From assembly GCF_018390645.1 (NCBI RefSeq), contig NZ_JAHBGC010000005.1:62001-126000 (forward strand): a DNA stretch of 64,000 nt. The letters run 5' to 3'. The notes beneath the pieces were generated by a model, which saw nothing but the letters and a program-made list of their open reading frames with translations, had not been told where the DNA came from and ran no database searches. This DNA is from Ancylobacter dichloromethanicus (GTDB lineage Bacteria; Pseudomonadota; Alphaproteobacteria; Rhizobiales; Xanthobacteraceae). A program made the translations under genes and the position numbers. Positions 15,879-24,763 of the stretch are shown in pieces (position 1 is the first letter of the stretch; each line of letters starts with the position of its first letter).

Positions 15879-16697
15879 ATGGACCCGATGCCGACCCTTG
15901 CCTCCGACCTCCCCCGCCACGATCCCCTCGCCGATCCCGCCGTCGCGGCGCGACATCTGGCCGACGCGGTCGTCGCCGCCGGCGCGGTGGCGGTGGCGAT
16001 GTTCCGCGAGGGCGTGAAGAGCTGGTCCAAGCACAATGATTCCCCGGTCACCGAGGCCGACCTCGCGGTCGACGCGATGCTGCGCGAGCGGCTCAGCCTG
16101 ATCGGCCCGGATTATGGCTGGCTGTCGGAGGAAACGGTGGACGAGCCCTCGCGGCTGTCGCGGCGCCGGGTATGGATCGTCGATCCGATCGACGGCACCC
16201 GCGCCTACATGGCCGGGCGCGAGGACTGGTGCGTCGAGGCCGCGCTGGTGGAGGACGGCCGCCCGATCGCCGGGGCGCTGTTCGCGCCGGTGACCGACGA
16301 ACTGTTCATCGCCGTGCTGGGCGGCGGCGCGACGCGCAACGGCCGGCCGATCCGGGTGTCCGAGGCGGGGGCCGTGGCCGGCGCGGTGATCGACGGTCCC
16401 GCCCCGTGGCTCAACCACATGGACCGGAACGGAAGCCTGCGCCGGGTCGAGCGCATCAGGTCGCTGGCGCTGCGGCTGGCCCGCGTCGCCACCGGCGAAC
16501 TGGATGCGGCGCTGGCGTCACCCAACGGGAATGATTGGGACCTTGCCGCAGCGGACCTTTTGGTGCACGAAGCAGGCGGACGGCTGACCACGCTCGATGG
16601 CCGTCCGCTCGCCTATAACGCGCCGGTGCCACGGCATGGAGCGCTGGTTTCCGCCGGCAGCCTGCTTCATCCCGCACTCGTCGCCGCGGCGCGCTGA
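15879..16697 (+). CDS. Inositol monophosphatase family protein (CysQ/3'(2'),5'-bisphosphate nucleotidase-like)
   Basis: 272-residue Mg-dependent phosphatase. Family metal motifs are clear: WLSEETVDEPS with the Glu pair near residue 90, VDPIDGTRAYMAGREDW around residue 105, and the C-terminal WDLAAADLLVHEAGGRL near residue 215. These bind two or three Mg ions and position the water. It could act on inositol phosphate or on 3'-phosphoadenosine 5'-phosphate (sulfur metabolism); the sequence does not decide. The ATG at 15879 is chosen; an ATG at 15888 is also possible. It opens the block DUF4170-acyltransferase-waaA-lpxK. Confidence 0.88.
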   Translation: MDPMPTLASDLPRHDPLADPAVAARHLADAVVAAGAVAVAMFREGVKSWSKHNDSPVTEADLAVDAMLRERLSLIGPDYGWLSEETVDEPSRLSRRRVWIVDPIDGTRAYMAGREDWCVEAALVEDGRPIAGALFAPVTDELFIAVLGGGATRNGRPIRVSEAGAVAGAVIDGPAPWLNHMDRNGSLRRVERIRSLALRLARVATGELDAALASPNGNDWDLAAADLLVHEAGGRLTTLDGRPLAYNAPVPRHGALVSAGSLLHPALVAAAR

Positions 16698-16725
16698 CGG
16701 TTCCCGAGCACAGGACGCGACCGGA

Positions 16726-16971
16726 ATGCCCGAGACCACCAGTCCCCAGCTTCTGCACCTTGTCTTCGGCGGCGAGCTCGAAAAGATCGACGGCGTCACC
16801 TTCAAGGACCTTGACGCGCTGGACGTCGTCGGCATCTTCCCGAACTACGCCACCGCCCATGCGGCGTGGAAGGCGAAGGCGCAGCAGACCGTCGACCAGG
16901 CGCAGACCCGTTACTTCATCGTGCACCTTCATCGCCTGCTGGACCCGGAAGCCAGCGCGAAGACCAGCTGA
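16726..16971 (+). CDS. DUF4170 family small protein
   Basis: 81-residue soluble protein starting MPETTSPQLLHLVFGGELEK and containing the family hallmark RYFIVHLHRLLDPEA near the C terminus. Function is not known; in many Rhizobiales it lies, as here, just before the DUF374 acyltransferase and waaA, suggesting a conserved envelope-block partner. The ATG is 29 nt after the phosphatase stop and the next gene begins 15 nt after its stop, so it is in the same transcript. Confidence 0.85.
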   Translation: MPETTSPQLLHLVFGGELEKIDGVTFKDLDALDVVGIFPNYATAHAAWKAKAQQTVDQAQTRYFIVHLHRLLDPEASAKTS

Positions 16972-16985
16972 ACGCCGGTTTCCGC

Positions 16986-17786
16986 ATGTGGCGTAGACTG
17001 CGCACCTCACCGACGGTCCGCACCGTTCTCGGGCGGGGCATGGCGTCCTATCTGCGCCTCGTCTGGCGCACCCAGCGCGTGGTGATGGAGCCGGCCAACC
17101 TGTATGAGCTGGCCGACGCGCAGCTGCCGATGATCCTCACCTTCTGGCACGGGCAGCATTTTCTCACCCCGTTCATCGTCAGGCCCTATCACCGCGCCAA
17201 GGTGATGATCTCGCGCAGCGCCGATGCCGACGTGAACGCCATCGCGGCCGAGGCGCTGGGTATCGGGGCGGTGCGCGGCTCCGGCGCGCAGGGGCGCGAC
17301 TTCCGCACCAAGGGCGGCTTCAACGCCACGCTGGAGATGATCCGCCATCTCGGCGAGGGCACCAATGTGGCGATGACGGCGGACGTGCCGAAGATCTCGC
17401 GCGTCGTCGGCCTCGGCGTGGTCACCATCGCCAAGCATTCCGGGCGGCCGATCTACCCGGTCGCCATCGCCACCTCGCGGCGCATCCTCGCCCGCAGCTG
17501 GGACAGGGCGGCGATCCACCTTCCCTTCGGCCGGGCGGCGGTGGTCGCGGGCGATGGCGTGCGGGTGGCGGTCGATGCCGGCCCGGAGGCGCTGGAGGAG
17601 GCGCGGCGCGAATTGCAGCGCCAGCTGGAACAGATCACCGCCCGGGCCGAGGAACTGGTCGGCCGGCGGTCGGCGACTCCGGCCGCCGCCAGGCCGGAAG
17701 CGCCGGCGGCGGCGAATCCCGCGCCACCGGCAGCCCCCCGGAATCCCGCGCCGGATCACGCTTCCGCCGAACCGCGCAACGGTTGA
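16986..17786 (+). CDS. DUF374 lysophospholipid acyltransferase family protein
   Basis: 266-residue membrane-associated acyltransferase-like protein. DUF374 features include TFWHGQHFLTPF near residue 50 (the HGQ/HxxxxD-like start of the acyltransferase site), ISRSADADVNAIAAEALG, GSGAQGRDFRTKGGF and MTADVPKISRVVGLG. It probably acylates a lipid A or phospholipid precursor, as inferred from its place directly before waaA and lpxK. The C-terminal about 45 residues are Pro/Ala-rich and variable. The ATG at 16986 starts MWRRLRTSPTVRTVLGRGMA; a longer open frame upstream overlaps DUF4170 and is unlikely. Confidence 0.86.
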   Translation: MWRRLRTSPTVRTVLGRGMASYLRLVWRTQRVVMEPANLYELADAQLPMILTFWHGQHFLTPFIVRPYHRAKVMISRSADADVNAIAAEALGIGAVRGSGAQGRDFRTKGGFNATLEMIRHLGEGTNVAMTADVPKISRVVGLGVVTIAKHSGRPIYPVAIATSRRILARSWDRAAIHLPFGRAAVVAGDGVRVAVDAGPEALEEARRELQRQLEQITARAEELVGRRSATPAAARPEAPAAANPAPPAAPRNPAPDHASAEPRNG

Positions 17787-17792
17787 CGCGCC

Positions 17793-19088
17793 ATGGCACG
17801 GGCGCGCTCCCCTTTCCTCGTCCGCCTGTACCGGGCGGCCACCTGGCTGGCGCCGCCCTTGGTCCGCCTGCTGCTGGCGCGCCGGCTGAAGCGCGGCAAG
17901 GAGGACGGCACCCGGCTCGGCGAGCGCTATGGCCGGGCCAGCGCCCCGCGCCCGCGCGGCGCCCTGGTGTGGGTGCACGGTGCCAGCGTCGGCGAGATGA
18001 TCGCCGTATTGCCGCTGATCGAGCGGCTGCGCGGGCGCGGCTTTCGCGTGCTGTTCACCTCCGGCACGCTGACCTCGGCGCAGCTGGCGCAGTCGCGCCT
18101 GCCGCCCGACGTGCCGCACCAGTTCGTGCCGCTGGATTCCCCGCTCTTCGTGCGGCGCTTCCTCAGGCACTGGCGGCCCGATCTGGTGCTGCTGGTCGAA
18201 TCCGAGCTGTGGCCGAACCTGATCATCGAGGTGAATGCGCGCGGCACGCCGCTGGTGATGGTCAATGCGCGGATGTCGCCGGCCTCCTTCGCCAATTGGC
18301 GGCGGGTCCAGGGCAGCGTGTCCGCCCTGCTGTCGCGGGTCGACCTGTGCCTGGCGCAGGGCCCGGAGGATGGCGAGCGGCTGATTCAGCTCGGCGCGCC
18401 GCGCGTCACCGTCACCGGCAACCTGAAATTCGACGCGCCGCCGCCCCCGGTCGACATCGCCGCCTTCGACGCGCTGCGCACCGCCACCGCCGGGCGGGTG
18501 GTGTTCATCGCCGCCTCCACCCATCCGGGCGAGGAGGAGATCGTCATCGAGGCGCATCAGCGGCTCGCCAAGGAACTGCCGAACCTGCTCACCATCATTG
18601 CCCCCCGCCATCCCGAGCGCGGCGTCGCGGTGGTGGAACTGGCCACCGCGGCGGGCTGCCCGGCAGTCCTGCGCAGCGACGGCTACCGCCCGGACAAGGG
18701 CACCGCCATCTATGTCGCCGACACCATCGGCGAACTCGGGCTGTTCTACCGGCTCGGGCCGGTGGCCCTGCTCGGCGGGTCGCTGGTGCGCAAGGGCGGG
18801 CAGAACCCGATCGAGCCGATCAAGCTCGACACCGCCATCCTGCACGGGCCGAACGTGACCAATTTCAACGCGCTCTATGCCCGGCTCGACGAGGCCGGCG
18901 GTGCCGCGCCGGTGACCGATGCGCGCTCGCTGGCCGCCGCCGCCTACATGCTGCTGGCGGACGGCGCCTCGCGCGGCCGGATGATTGCGGCCGGGCAGGC
19001 GACGGTGGAGAATTTCGGCGGCGCGCTGGAACGCACGCTTGCCGCCATCGATCCCTATCTGGTGCAGATCAGGCTGGAGAGGCGTTGA
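17793..19088 (+). CDS. waaA: 3-deoxy-D-manno-octulosonic acid (Kdo) transferase
   Basis: 431-residue GT30 glycosyltransferase of the inner membrane that adds Kdo to lipid IVA in LPS synthesis. Family landmarks: an N-terminal membrane helix (residues about 5-30), VWVHGASVGEMIAVLPLIER with the conserved Glu of the active site near residue 67, FTSGTLTSAQL, LLVESELWPNLI and, in the C-terminal domain, the GGSLVRKGGQNPIEPIKLD donor-binding segment. Starts 6 nt after the acyltransferase stop, and lpxK follows 5 nt after its stop, giving a tightly packed LPS operon. Confidence 0.95.
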   Translation: MARARSPFLVRLYRAATWLAPPLVRLLLARRLKRGKEDGTRLGERYGRASAPRPRGALVWVHGASVGEMIAVLPLIERLRGRGFRVLFTSGTLTSAQLAQSRLPPDVPHQFVPLDSPLFVRRFLRHWRPDLVLLVESELWPNLIIEVNARGTPLVMVNARMSPASFANWRRVQGSVSALLSRVDLCLAQGPEDGERLIQLGAPRVTVTGNLKFDAPPPPVDIAAFDALRTATAGRVVFIAASTHPGEEEIVIEAHQRLAKELPNLLTIIAPRHPERGVAVVELATAAGCPAVLRSDGYRPDKGTAIYVADTIGELGLFYRLGPVALLGGSLVRKGGQNPIEPIKLDTAILHGPNVTNFNALYARLDEAGGAAPVTDARSLAAAAYMLLADGASRGRMIAAGQATVENFGGALERTLAAIDPYLVQIRLERR

Positions 19089-19093
19089 CCTTC

Positions 19094-20098
19094 ATGCAGG
19101 CACCGGATTTCTGGTGGCGACGGGAACGCGGCCTGCTGGCGAAGCTGCTGGCGCCGCTGGGCGCGCTGGTGGGCGGGGCCACGCTGGCCCGCCTGCGCCA
19201 GCCCGGCACCGAGGTCGGCCTGCCGGTGATCTGTGTCGGCAACCCCACGGTGGGCGGCGCCGGCAAGACGCCGACGGTGATCGAGATCGCCCGCCGCCTC
19301 ACGTTGCGCGGCCACAAGCCGGCGGTGCTCACCCGCGGCTATGGCGGGCGGCTGAAGGGCCCGGTGCGGGTCGACCCTCTTCTGCATGGTGCCGACGAGG
19401 TGGGCGACGAGCCGCTGCTGCTGGCCCGCAGTGCCCCGACCTTCGTCGCCCGCGACCGCCTGGCCGGCGCGCAGGCCGCGGCGCAGGCCGGCGCCGATGT
19501 GCTGATCATGGATGACGGTTTTCAGAGCCCGGCACTGGCCAAGTCGCTGTCGATCCTGGTCGTCGACGCCGGGGTGGGGGTCGGCAACGGCCTGTGCCTG
19601 CCGGCCGGGCCGCTGCGCGCGCCGCTCGCCCCGCAACTGGAGCGGGCGCAGGCGCTGCTGGTGATCGGCGAGGGCGCGCCGGGCGAACGCGCCGCCCGCG
19701 AGGGCTACGCGGCGGGCGTGGTGGTGCTGCGCGGCCGGCTGGCGCCGGAGGCGCAGGCGGTGGCGCGGCTGCTCGGCAAGCGGGTGCTCGCCTATGCCGG
19801 CATCGGCCGCCCGGCCAAGTTCTTCGAATCGTTGCGCACGCTGGGCGTACTGCCGGTGGTGACGCGGGCCTTTCCCGATCACCATGTTTACACCGCCGCC
19901 GAGGTGGAGGAACTGCGCGCGCAGGCCGAGGCGATGGACCTCCTGCTCGTCACCACCGAGAAGGACGCGATGCGGCTCGCCGGCAGCGACATCGGCCAGC
20001 ACCTGATCGCCGCCTCCGACGTGCTGCCGGTGCGCATGGCGCTGGAGCCACAGAGCGCCAAGGCGCTGGAGCGCATGCTCGGCGGGCTGGGAAGCTGA
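19094..20098 (+). CDS. lpxK: Tetraacyldisaccharide 4'-kinase
   Basis: 334-residue inner-membrane P-loop kinase that phosphorylates the 4' position of the lipid A disaccharide. The Walker A segment GNPTVGGAGKTPTVIEIA lies around residues 48-65, followed by LTRGYGGRLKGPV, VGDEPLLLARSAPTFVARD and IMDDGFQSPALAKS, all standard LpxK motifs. The ATG at 19094 (MQAPDFWWRRERGLLAKLLA) has GGAGAGG inside the end of waaA ten nt before; a TTG three codons upstream is possible. Last gene of the LPS run, convergent with DUF2093 with a 9-nt gap. Confidence 0.94.
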   Translation: MQAPDFWWRRERGLLAKLLAPLGALVGGATLARLRQPGTEVGLPVICVGNPTVGGAGKTPTVIEIARRLTLRGHKPAVLTRGYGGRLKGPVRVDPLLHGADEVGDEPLLLARSAPTFVARDRLAGAQAAAQAGADVLIMDDGFQSPALAKSLSILVVDAGVGVGNGLCLPAGPLRAPLAPQLERAQALLVIGEGAPGERAAREGYAAGVVVLRGRLAPEAQAVARLLGKRVLAYAGIGRPAKFFESLRTLGVLPVVTRAFPDHHVYTAAEVEELRAQAEAMDLLLVTTEKDAMRLAGSDIGQHLIAASDVLPVRMALEPQSAKALERMLGGLGS

Positions 20099-20107
20099 CG
20101 GACGCGC

Positions 20108-20332
20108 TCAGCCGGGGCTGATGCGGTCGGGATAATGCCGGGCGAGCACCGCCTGCGGGCTGGCATAGGCTTCCTGCAGGTCCACGCTCCAATAGCGCAG
20201 CTCGTCGAGCGGGATCGCCTCGCCGGTGACGGCGCAGCGCACATAGGTGCCCGGGCGCACGACCCGGAAGTCGCCGTCGAGATAGCGGAGCTCGGCTTCA
20301 CCCGAGGCGGGGAATCGTTCGAAGCGGTTCAT
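20108..20332 (-). CDS. DUF2093 domain protein
   Basis: 74-residue soluble protein beginning MNRFERFPASGEAELRYLDG and containing the DUF2093 core FRVVRPGTYVRCAVTGEAIP and LRYWSVDLQEAYASPQAVLA. Function unknown. The ATG at 20332 has AGGA about ten nt upstream; an in-frame ATG at 20344 has no spacing for a ribosome site. It follows xseA on the same strand by about 142 nt, a gene neighbourhood shared across Rhizobiales. Confidence 0.85.
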   Translation of the reverse strand: MNRFERFPASGEAELRYLDGDFRVVRPGTYVRCAVTGEAIPLDELRYWSVDLQEAYASPQAVLARHYPDRISPG

Positions 20333-20474
20333 GGTCCCGCTCATCCTGTCTGTTCGGTTGCCGCGACAATAAAGACCCGGGCGCGGTTCCGGCAAGCCTA
20401 TTAGGGGCGAGCCTGTTCCCGGCACGCCTGGTTCCGCCAATGCCCGGCGCCGCCGACGTGTGGCGTGGCGGCCG

Positions 20475-22109
20475 TCACTTGTCGAACAAGGTGGGTTGGC
20501 GGGGCTCGTCCGGCAAGGGCGTCGCGGCGCGCGTCTTTGCCGGCTTGCGCGGCGGGCGCGCCGGCGGCGGGGCGTCGGGGCCGGATCCGGTGGCCCGCAC
20601 CGCCACCCGGCCGTCGCGGAACTCGATCTCCAGCGCGTCGCCCGCAGTGATGCCCTCCGCCGCGTGCACCGGTGCGCCCGCGCCATTGCGGACCAGAGCA
20701 AATCCGCGTGCGAGCACGCCCTTGTAGGACAGCGCCGCCAGCAGCTTGGCGACGGCGTCCAGCCGGCCGGCGCGTGCGCCGGCCTGTTGGCTCCGGCAGC
20801 GGCGCAGCCGCCCCAGCAGGCCGTCCAGCCGATCGCGGCCGCGCTCGCGCCGGTCGCGCTGCGACTGGGCCACCAGCCGCAGCCGCGAATCGACGCGGGT
20901 GAGCCGCAGCCGGTGCCCGGCGGTGGTGGCGGTGAGGCCGCGCGGCAGACGGGCGCCGACCACGGCGACGCGCTCGCGCCGGCGGGTCAGGGCCGAGGTC
21001 AGCACCTGCGGGCCGAAGCGGCTCTCGGCCCGGGCGAGGCGCAGCCGATGGGCGCTGGCATTGGCCTTCAGCGCGCGCGGCAGGCGCTGACCGGCAATGT
21101 CGAGACGCTGGCGGGGCAGGGCGAGCAGGGCGTCGGCGCTCGGCAGCAGGCGGACGAGGCTGCGCAGGTCGGTCCGGCGCCGGTCGAGCCCGCGCGCGAA
21201 GCCGGCGCGAAGCCGGGCATGGAACTGGGCCAGTTCGGCGACGAGGTCGGCCCGCACCGGCACCGCCATTTCCGCCGCCGCCGTCGGGGTGGGGGCGCGG
21301 ATATCGGCGGCGAAGTCGATCAGCGTGATGTCGGTCTCGTGGCCGACGGCGGAGATCAGCGGTATCTCGCTCTCCGCCGCGGCGCGCACCACGCTCTCCT
21401 CGGAGAAGCCGAGCAGGTCCTCCAGCGAACCGCCGCCGCGCGCGACGATGATCACGTCCGGGCGCGGGATCAGGCCCCCGGCGGCAAGCGCGAGGCCCCC
21501 GGCAGGAATGGAACTGAAGCCGCGAATGGCGGCGCTCACCTCCGCCCCTGACGTGTCGCCCTGCACCCGCACCGGCCATACCAGCACATGCCGCGGGAAG
21601 CGGTCGGCGAGGCGGTGCAATATGTCGCGGATCACCGCGCCGGTCGGCGAGGTGACGACGCCGATGACGGCCGGCAGGAAGGGTGGACGGCGCTTGCGCT
21701 CGGGTGCGAACAGCCCTTCGGCGGCGAGCCGGAGCTTGCGCTCCTCCAGCATCGCCATGATGGCGCCGGCGCCGGCGAATTCGAGCTGCTCGATGACGAT
21801 CTGATAGGACGACTTGCCGGGAAAGGTGGTGATGCGCCCGATGGCGACCACTTCCAGCCCTTCCTCGGGGCGCAGCTTCAGCCGCCCGAACACGCCCTTC
21901 CACACCACGGCGTCGAGCCGGGCATTCTGGTCCTTCAGGCTGAAATAGGCGTGGCCGGAGGAGTGCGGCCCGCGATAGCCGGAAATCTCGCCGCGCACCC
22001 GCACATGGCCGAAGGAATCCTCCACCGTGCGCTTGAGCGCGCCGGAGAGTTCGGAGACGGTCCAGTCGGCGGCGTTGGAGACGGGCGATTCGGAGAGGCT
22101 GTCGGGCAT
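20475..22109 (-). CDS. xseA: Exodeoxyribonuclease VII large subunit
   Basis: 544-residue catalytic subunit of the single-strand exonuclease ExoVII. The N-terminal OB-fold (residues about 15-115: [38 protein letters not shown]) binds ssDNA. The catalytic domain carries [26 protein letters not shown] and [20 protein letters not shown], the usual motif set. A long Arg-rich coiled-coil-like region (about residues 300-440) and a short Pro-rich C-terminal tail ending in PTLFDK follow; the tail is extended compared with many relatives. xseB is not adjacent. Start at the ATG giving [20 protein letters not shown]. Confidence 0.94.
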   Translation of the reverse strand: MPDSLSESPVSNAADWTVSELSGALKRTVEDSFGHVRVRGEISGYRGPHSSGHAYFSLKDQNARLDAVVWKGVFGRLKLRPEEGLEVVAIGRITTFPGKSSYQIVIEQLEFAGAGAIMAMLEERKLRLAAEGLFAPERKRRPPFLPAVIGVVTSPTGAVIRDILHRLADRFPRHVLVWPVRVQGDTSGAEVSAAIRGFSSIPAGGLALAAGGLIPRPDVIIVARGGGSLEDLLGFSEESVVRAAAESEIPLISAVGHETDITLIDFAADIRAPTPTAAAEMAVPVRADLVAELAQFHARLRAGFARGLDRRRTDLRSLVRLLPSADALLALPRQRLDIAGQRLPRALKANASAHRLRLARAESRFGPQVLTSALTRRRERVAVVGARLPRGLTATTAGHRLRLTRVDSRLRLVAQSQRDRRERGRDRLDGLLGRLRRCRSQQAGARAGRLDAVAKLLAALSYKGVLARGFALVRNGAGAPVHAAEGITAGDALEIEFRDGRVAVRATGSGPDAPPPARPPRKPAKTRAATPLPDEPRQPTLFDK

Positions 22110-22173
22110 CCCCGAGTGATAGTCGGATTTGTCGGAGGCGGAAACCGGGCGGCGAGGGCGACCAACCGAGCGC

Positions 22174-22277
22174 CGTCATCCCGAGGTGCGAGCGAAGCGA
22201 GCCTCGAAGGATGTTCGTTCGGCACCCCAACGAGATCCTTCGAGGCCCGGCCATTGGCCGGGCACCTCAGGATGACG
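22174..22277. repeat. 104-bp interspersed palindromic repeat, family A copy 1
   Basis: The ends are a 16-bp inverted pair with one mismatch (CGTCATCCCGAGGTGC and GCACCTCAGGATGACG). Inside is a perfect 12-bp inverted pair (GCCTCGAAGGAT at 22201-22212, ATCCTTCGAGGC at 22235-22246). It sits between divergent xseA and glyQ. Parts of the same sequence recur at 27149-27257 and 39163-39178. Confidence 0.8.
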
Positions 22278-22375
22278 GTGTTTCCTTGGGGACACGGGAA
22301 GAGCGCGGCCACCTTGATCCCCGCCCTCGCCCGGCCTAGGTTGCGCCGCCTTTCCCGCCCAACCGCCGGCTCATC

Positions 22376-23320
22376 ATGATCGATCCCGCCCTGCCGCCGC
22401 ATATGCGTCCCGACAAATCGTTCCAGGGGCTCATTCTCGCGCTCCATGCCTTCTGGGCGGACAAGGGCTGCGTCGTGCTCCAGCCCTACGACATGGAAGT
22501 CGGCGCCGGCACCTTCCACCCCGCCACTACGCTGCGCGCGCTCGGGCCGCTGCCGTGGAAGGCGGCCTATGTGCAGCCCTCGCGCCGGCCCAAGGACGGG
22601 CGCTATGGCGAGAACCCGAACCGGCTGCAGCATTATTACCAGTACCAGGTGATCCTGAAGCCCTCGCCCGCCGACCTGCAGGACCTCTACTTGGCCTCGC
22701 TGGAGGCGATCGGCATCGACCTGAGGCTGCACGATGTGCGCTTCGTCGAGGACGACTGGGAAAGCCCGACGCTCGGCGCCTGGGGGCTCGGCTGGGAGTG
22801 CTGGTGCGACGGCATGGAGGTGAGCCAGTTCACCTATTTCCAGCAGGTGGCCGGCTTCGAATGCGCGCCGGTGGCGGGCGAGCTGACCTATGGGCTGGAG
22901 CGCCTCGCCATGTATGTGCAGGGGGTCGAGAACGTCTACGACCTCAATTTCAACGGCCGCGAGGGCGACGAGAAGGTCACCTATGGCGACGTGTTCCTGC
23001 AGGCCGAGCAGGAATATTCCCGGCACAATTTCGAGCATGCCGACACCGACATGCTCTTCCAGCAGTTCCGCATGGCGGAAGAGGCGGCGGCGAAATATCT
23101 GGAGGCCGGCTGGGAAGACGGCACCAAGGCCCGCCATCTGATGGCGCAGCCGGCCTATGACCAGTGCATCAAGGCCAGCCACGTGTTCAACCTGCTGGAC
23201 GCGCGCGGCGTGATCTCCGTCACCGAGCGCCAGAGCTACATCCTGCGCGTGCGCGAGCTTTCCAGGGCCTGTGGGGCGGCCTGGCTGGCGACCGCGGCGG
23301 GCGGCACCCCCGCGCCCTGA
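22376..23320 (+). CDS. glyQ: Glycyl-tRNA synthetase alpha subunit
   Basis: 314-residue catalytic subunit of the bacterial alpha2beta2 GlyRS that charges tRNA-Gly. Characteristic segments include [60 protein letters not shown] and [20 protein letters not shown]. Full length and highly conserved. The partner beta subunit gene glyS is 1.4 kb downstream, beyond a transporter gene, instead of directly adjacent. ATG at 22376. Confidence 0.97.
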   Translation: MIDPALPPHMRPDKSFQGLILALHAFWADKGCVVLQPYDMEVGAGTFHPATTLRALGPLPWKAAYVQPSRRPKDGRYGENPNRLQHYYQYQVILKPSPADLQDLYLASLEAIGIDLRLHDVRFVEDDWESPTLGAWGLGWECWCDGMEVSQFTYFQQVAGFECAPVAGELTYGLERLAMYVQGVENVYDLNFNGREGDEKVTYGDVFLQAEQEYSRHNFEHADTDMLFQQFRMAEEAAAKYLEAGWEDGTKARHLMAQPAYDQCIKASHVFNLLDARGVISVTERQSYILRVRELSRACGAAWLATAAGGTPAP

Positions 23321-23353
23321 TCCTCCCTCCATCGCCCGTGCGGAGCCGCGTCC

Positions 23354-24661
23354 ATGTCGAGCACCGACGTCGCAGCCTACTCAGACAGCCCATACGCCGA
23401 CGCCGCGCCGGCCGGCCCGCGCGCGCTTTTCGCCGGGGCGCTGGGCAATGCGCTGGAATGGTACGATTTCGCCGCCTATGGCTTCCTCGCCGCCATCTTC
23501 GCGAAAAACTTCTTTCCCGGCAGCGATGCCTTCGTCGGGCTGATCGCGGCCTTCGGCATCTTTGCCGCCTCCTTCGTCATGCGCCCGGTGGGCGGTGTGA
23601 TGTTCGGCCATATCGGCGACCGCTATGGCCGGCGCACGGCGCTGTTCATCTCCGCCGCGATGATGACCGGCTCCACCGTCGCCATCGGATTTCTACCGAC
23701 CTATGCGGCGATCGGCGCCGCCGCGCCGCTGCTGCTGCTGGTGCTTCGGCTGCTGCAGGGGCTGTCCATCGGCGGCGAATACACCACCTCGGCGATCTTC
23801 CTCGCCGAGAACGCGCCGGTGCGCGCGCGGGGCCTCGTCGCCTCCTTCGCCGGCTGCGGCGCCTCGGCCGGCACGCTGCTCGGCTCGGCGGTGGGCGCCG
23901 TCACCGCCATGGCAATGAGCACGGACGACCTGATGGAATGGGGCTGGCGCATCCCGTTCCTCCTTGGCATCGTGCTGGGCGGCTTCACGCTCTATCTGCG
24001 CGGCTCGACCGCCGGCGGCGAGGCCGCGCCCGCGAGGCCGTCCCGCCCGGGCCGGCTGCCGCTCGCCGAGGCGCTGCGCTCGGACGGGCGCGAGATGATC
24101 CGCGCGGTGGTGCTGAACCTCACGCTGGGCGTCAGCTTCTACATGCTGTTCGTGTATCTCACGACCTACATGCAGCAGGTCGACGGGCTGAGCGAGCGGG
24201 TCTCGCTGCAGATCAACACCATCAGCATGGTCGCCGTGCTGGTGCTGGCGCCGGTCTTCGCCGCGCTGTCGGACCGGGTGGGGCGCAAGCCGGTGGTCTG
24301 CGGCGGGCTGATCGGCTTCATCCTGCTGTCCTGGCCGCTGTTCCACCTGCTCGATTCCGGCAGCGCCGAACTGGCGCTGCTGGGCCAGCTCGGCTTCGCC
24401 GTTCTGGTGGCGAGCTATGCCGGGCCGATGCCCTGCGTGCTGGTGGAGATGTTCCGCCCGGCCACCCGCTGCACCGCGCTCTCGCTCAGCTACAACCTCG
24501 CGCTCGGCCTTGCCGGCGGCACGGCGCCGATGGTGGCGGTGTATCTGGTGAACCGCGAGCAGTTCGACATGGGCCCCGCCGTCTATCTCATCATTGTCGC
24601 GGCCGCCTCGCTCGCCGCCGCGCTGACCATGAAGGAGAGCCGCGGCCGGCCGCTTTCCTGA
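23354..24661 (+). CDS. MFS transporter, metabolite:H+ symporter (MHS) family
   Basis: 435-residue permease with 12 predicted helices. MHS-type signatures: LGNALEWYDFAAYGFLAAIF, MRPVGGVMFGHIGDRYGRRT (loop 2-3 DRYGRR motif), LLQGLSIGGEYTTSAIFLAE and FAALSDRVGRKPVV. These resemble ProP/KgtP-type proton symporters for compatible solutes or dicarboxylates, but the substrate is not determined. It lies 33 nt after glyQ and 102 nt before glyS, so it interrupts the glyQS pair and may share its transcript. Confidence 0.9.
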   Translation: MSSTDVAAYSDSPYADAAPAGPRALFAGALGNALEWYDFAAYGFLAAIFAKNFFPGSDAFVGLIAAFGIFAASFVMRPVGGVMFGHIGDRYGRRTALFISAAMMTGSTVAIGFLPTYAAIGAAAPLLLLVLRLLQGLSIGGEYTTSAIFLAENAPVRARGLVASFAGCGASAGTLLGSAVGAVTAMAMSTDDLMEWGWRIPFLLGIVLGGFTLYLRGSTAGGEAAPARPSRPGRLPLAEALRSDGREMIRAVVLNLTLGVSFYMLFVYLTTYMQQVDGLSERVSLQINTISMVAVLVLAPVFAALSDRVGRKPVVCGGLIGFILLSWPLFHLLDSGSAELALLGQLGFAVLVASYAGPMPCVLVEMFRPATRCTALSLSYNLALGLAGGTAPMVAVYLVNREQFDMGPAVYLIIVAAASLAAALTMKESRGRPLS

Positions 24662-24763
24662 ACGTGACGCCTCCCCTCGCGGGGCGCGACGTGCTAGGGC
24701 CTGCCGCGACATTCCCGCAAGGGCGGCCCGGCGCCGCCCGCCAGCCGACGTGACGACAGCGCC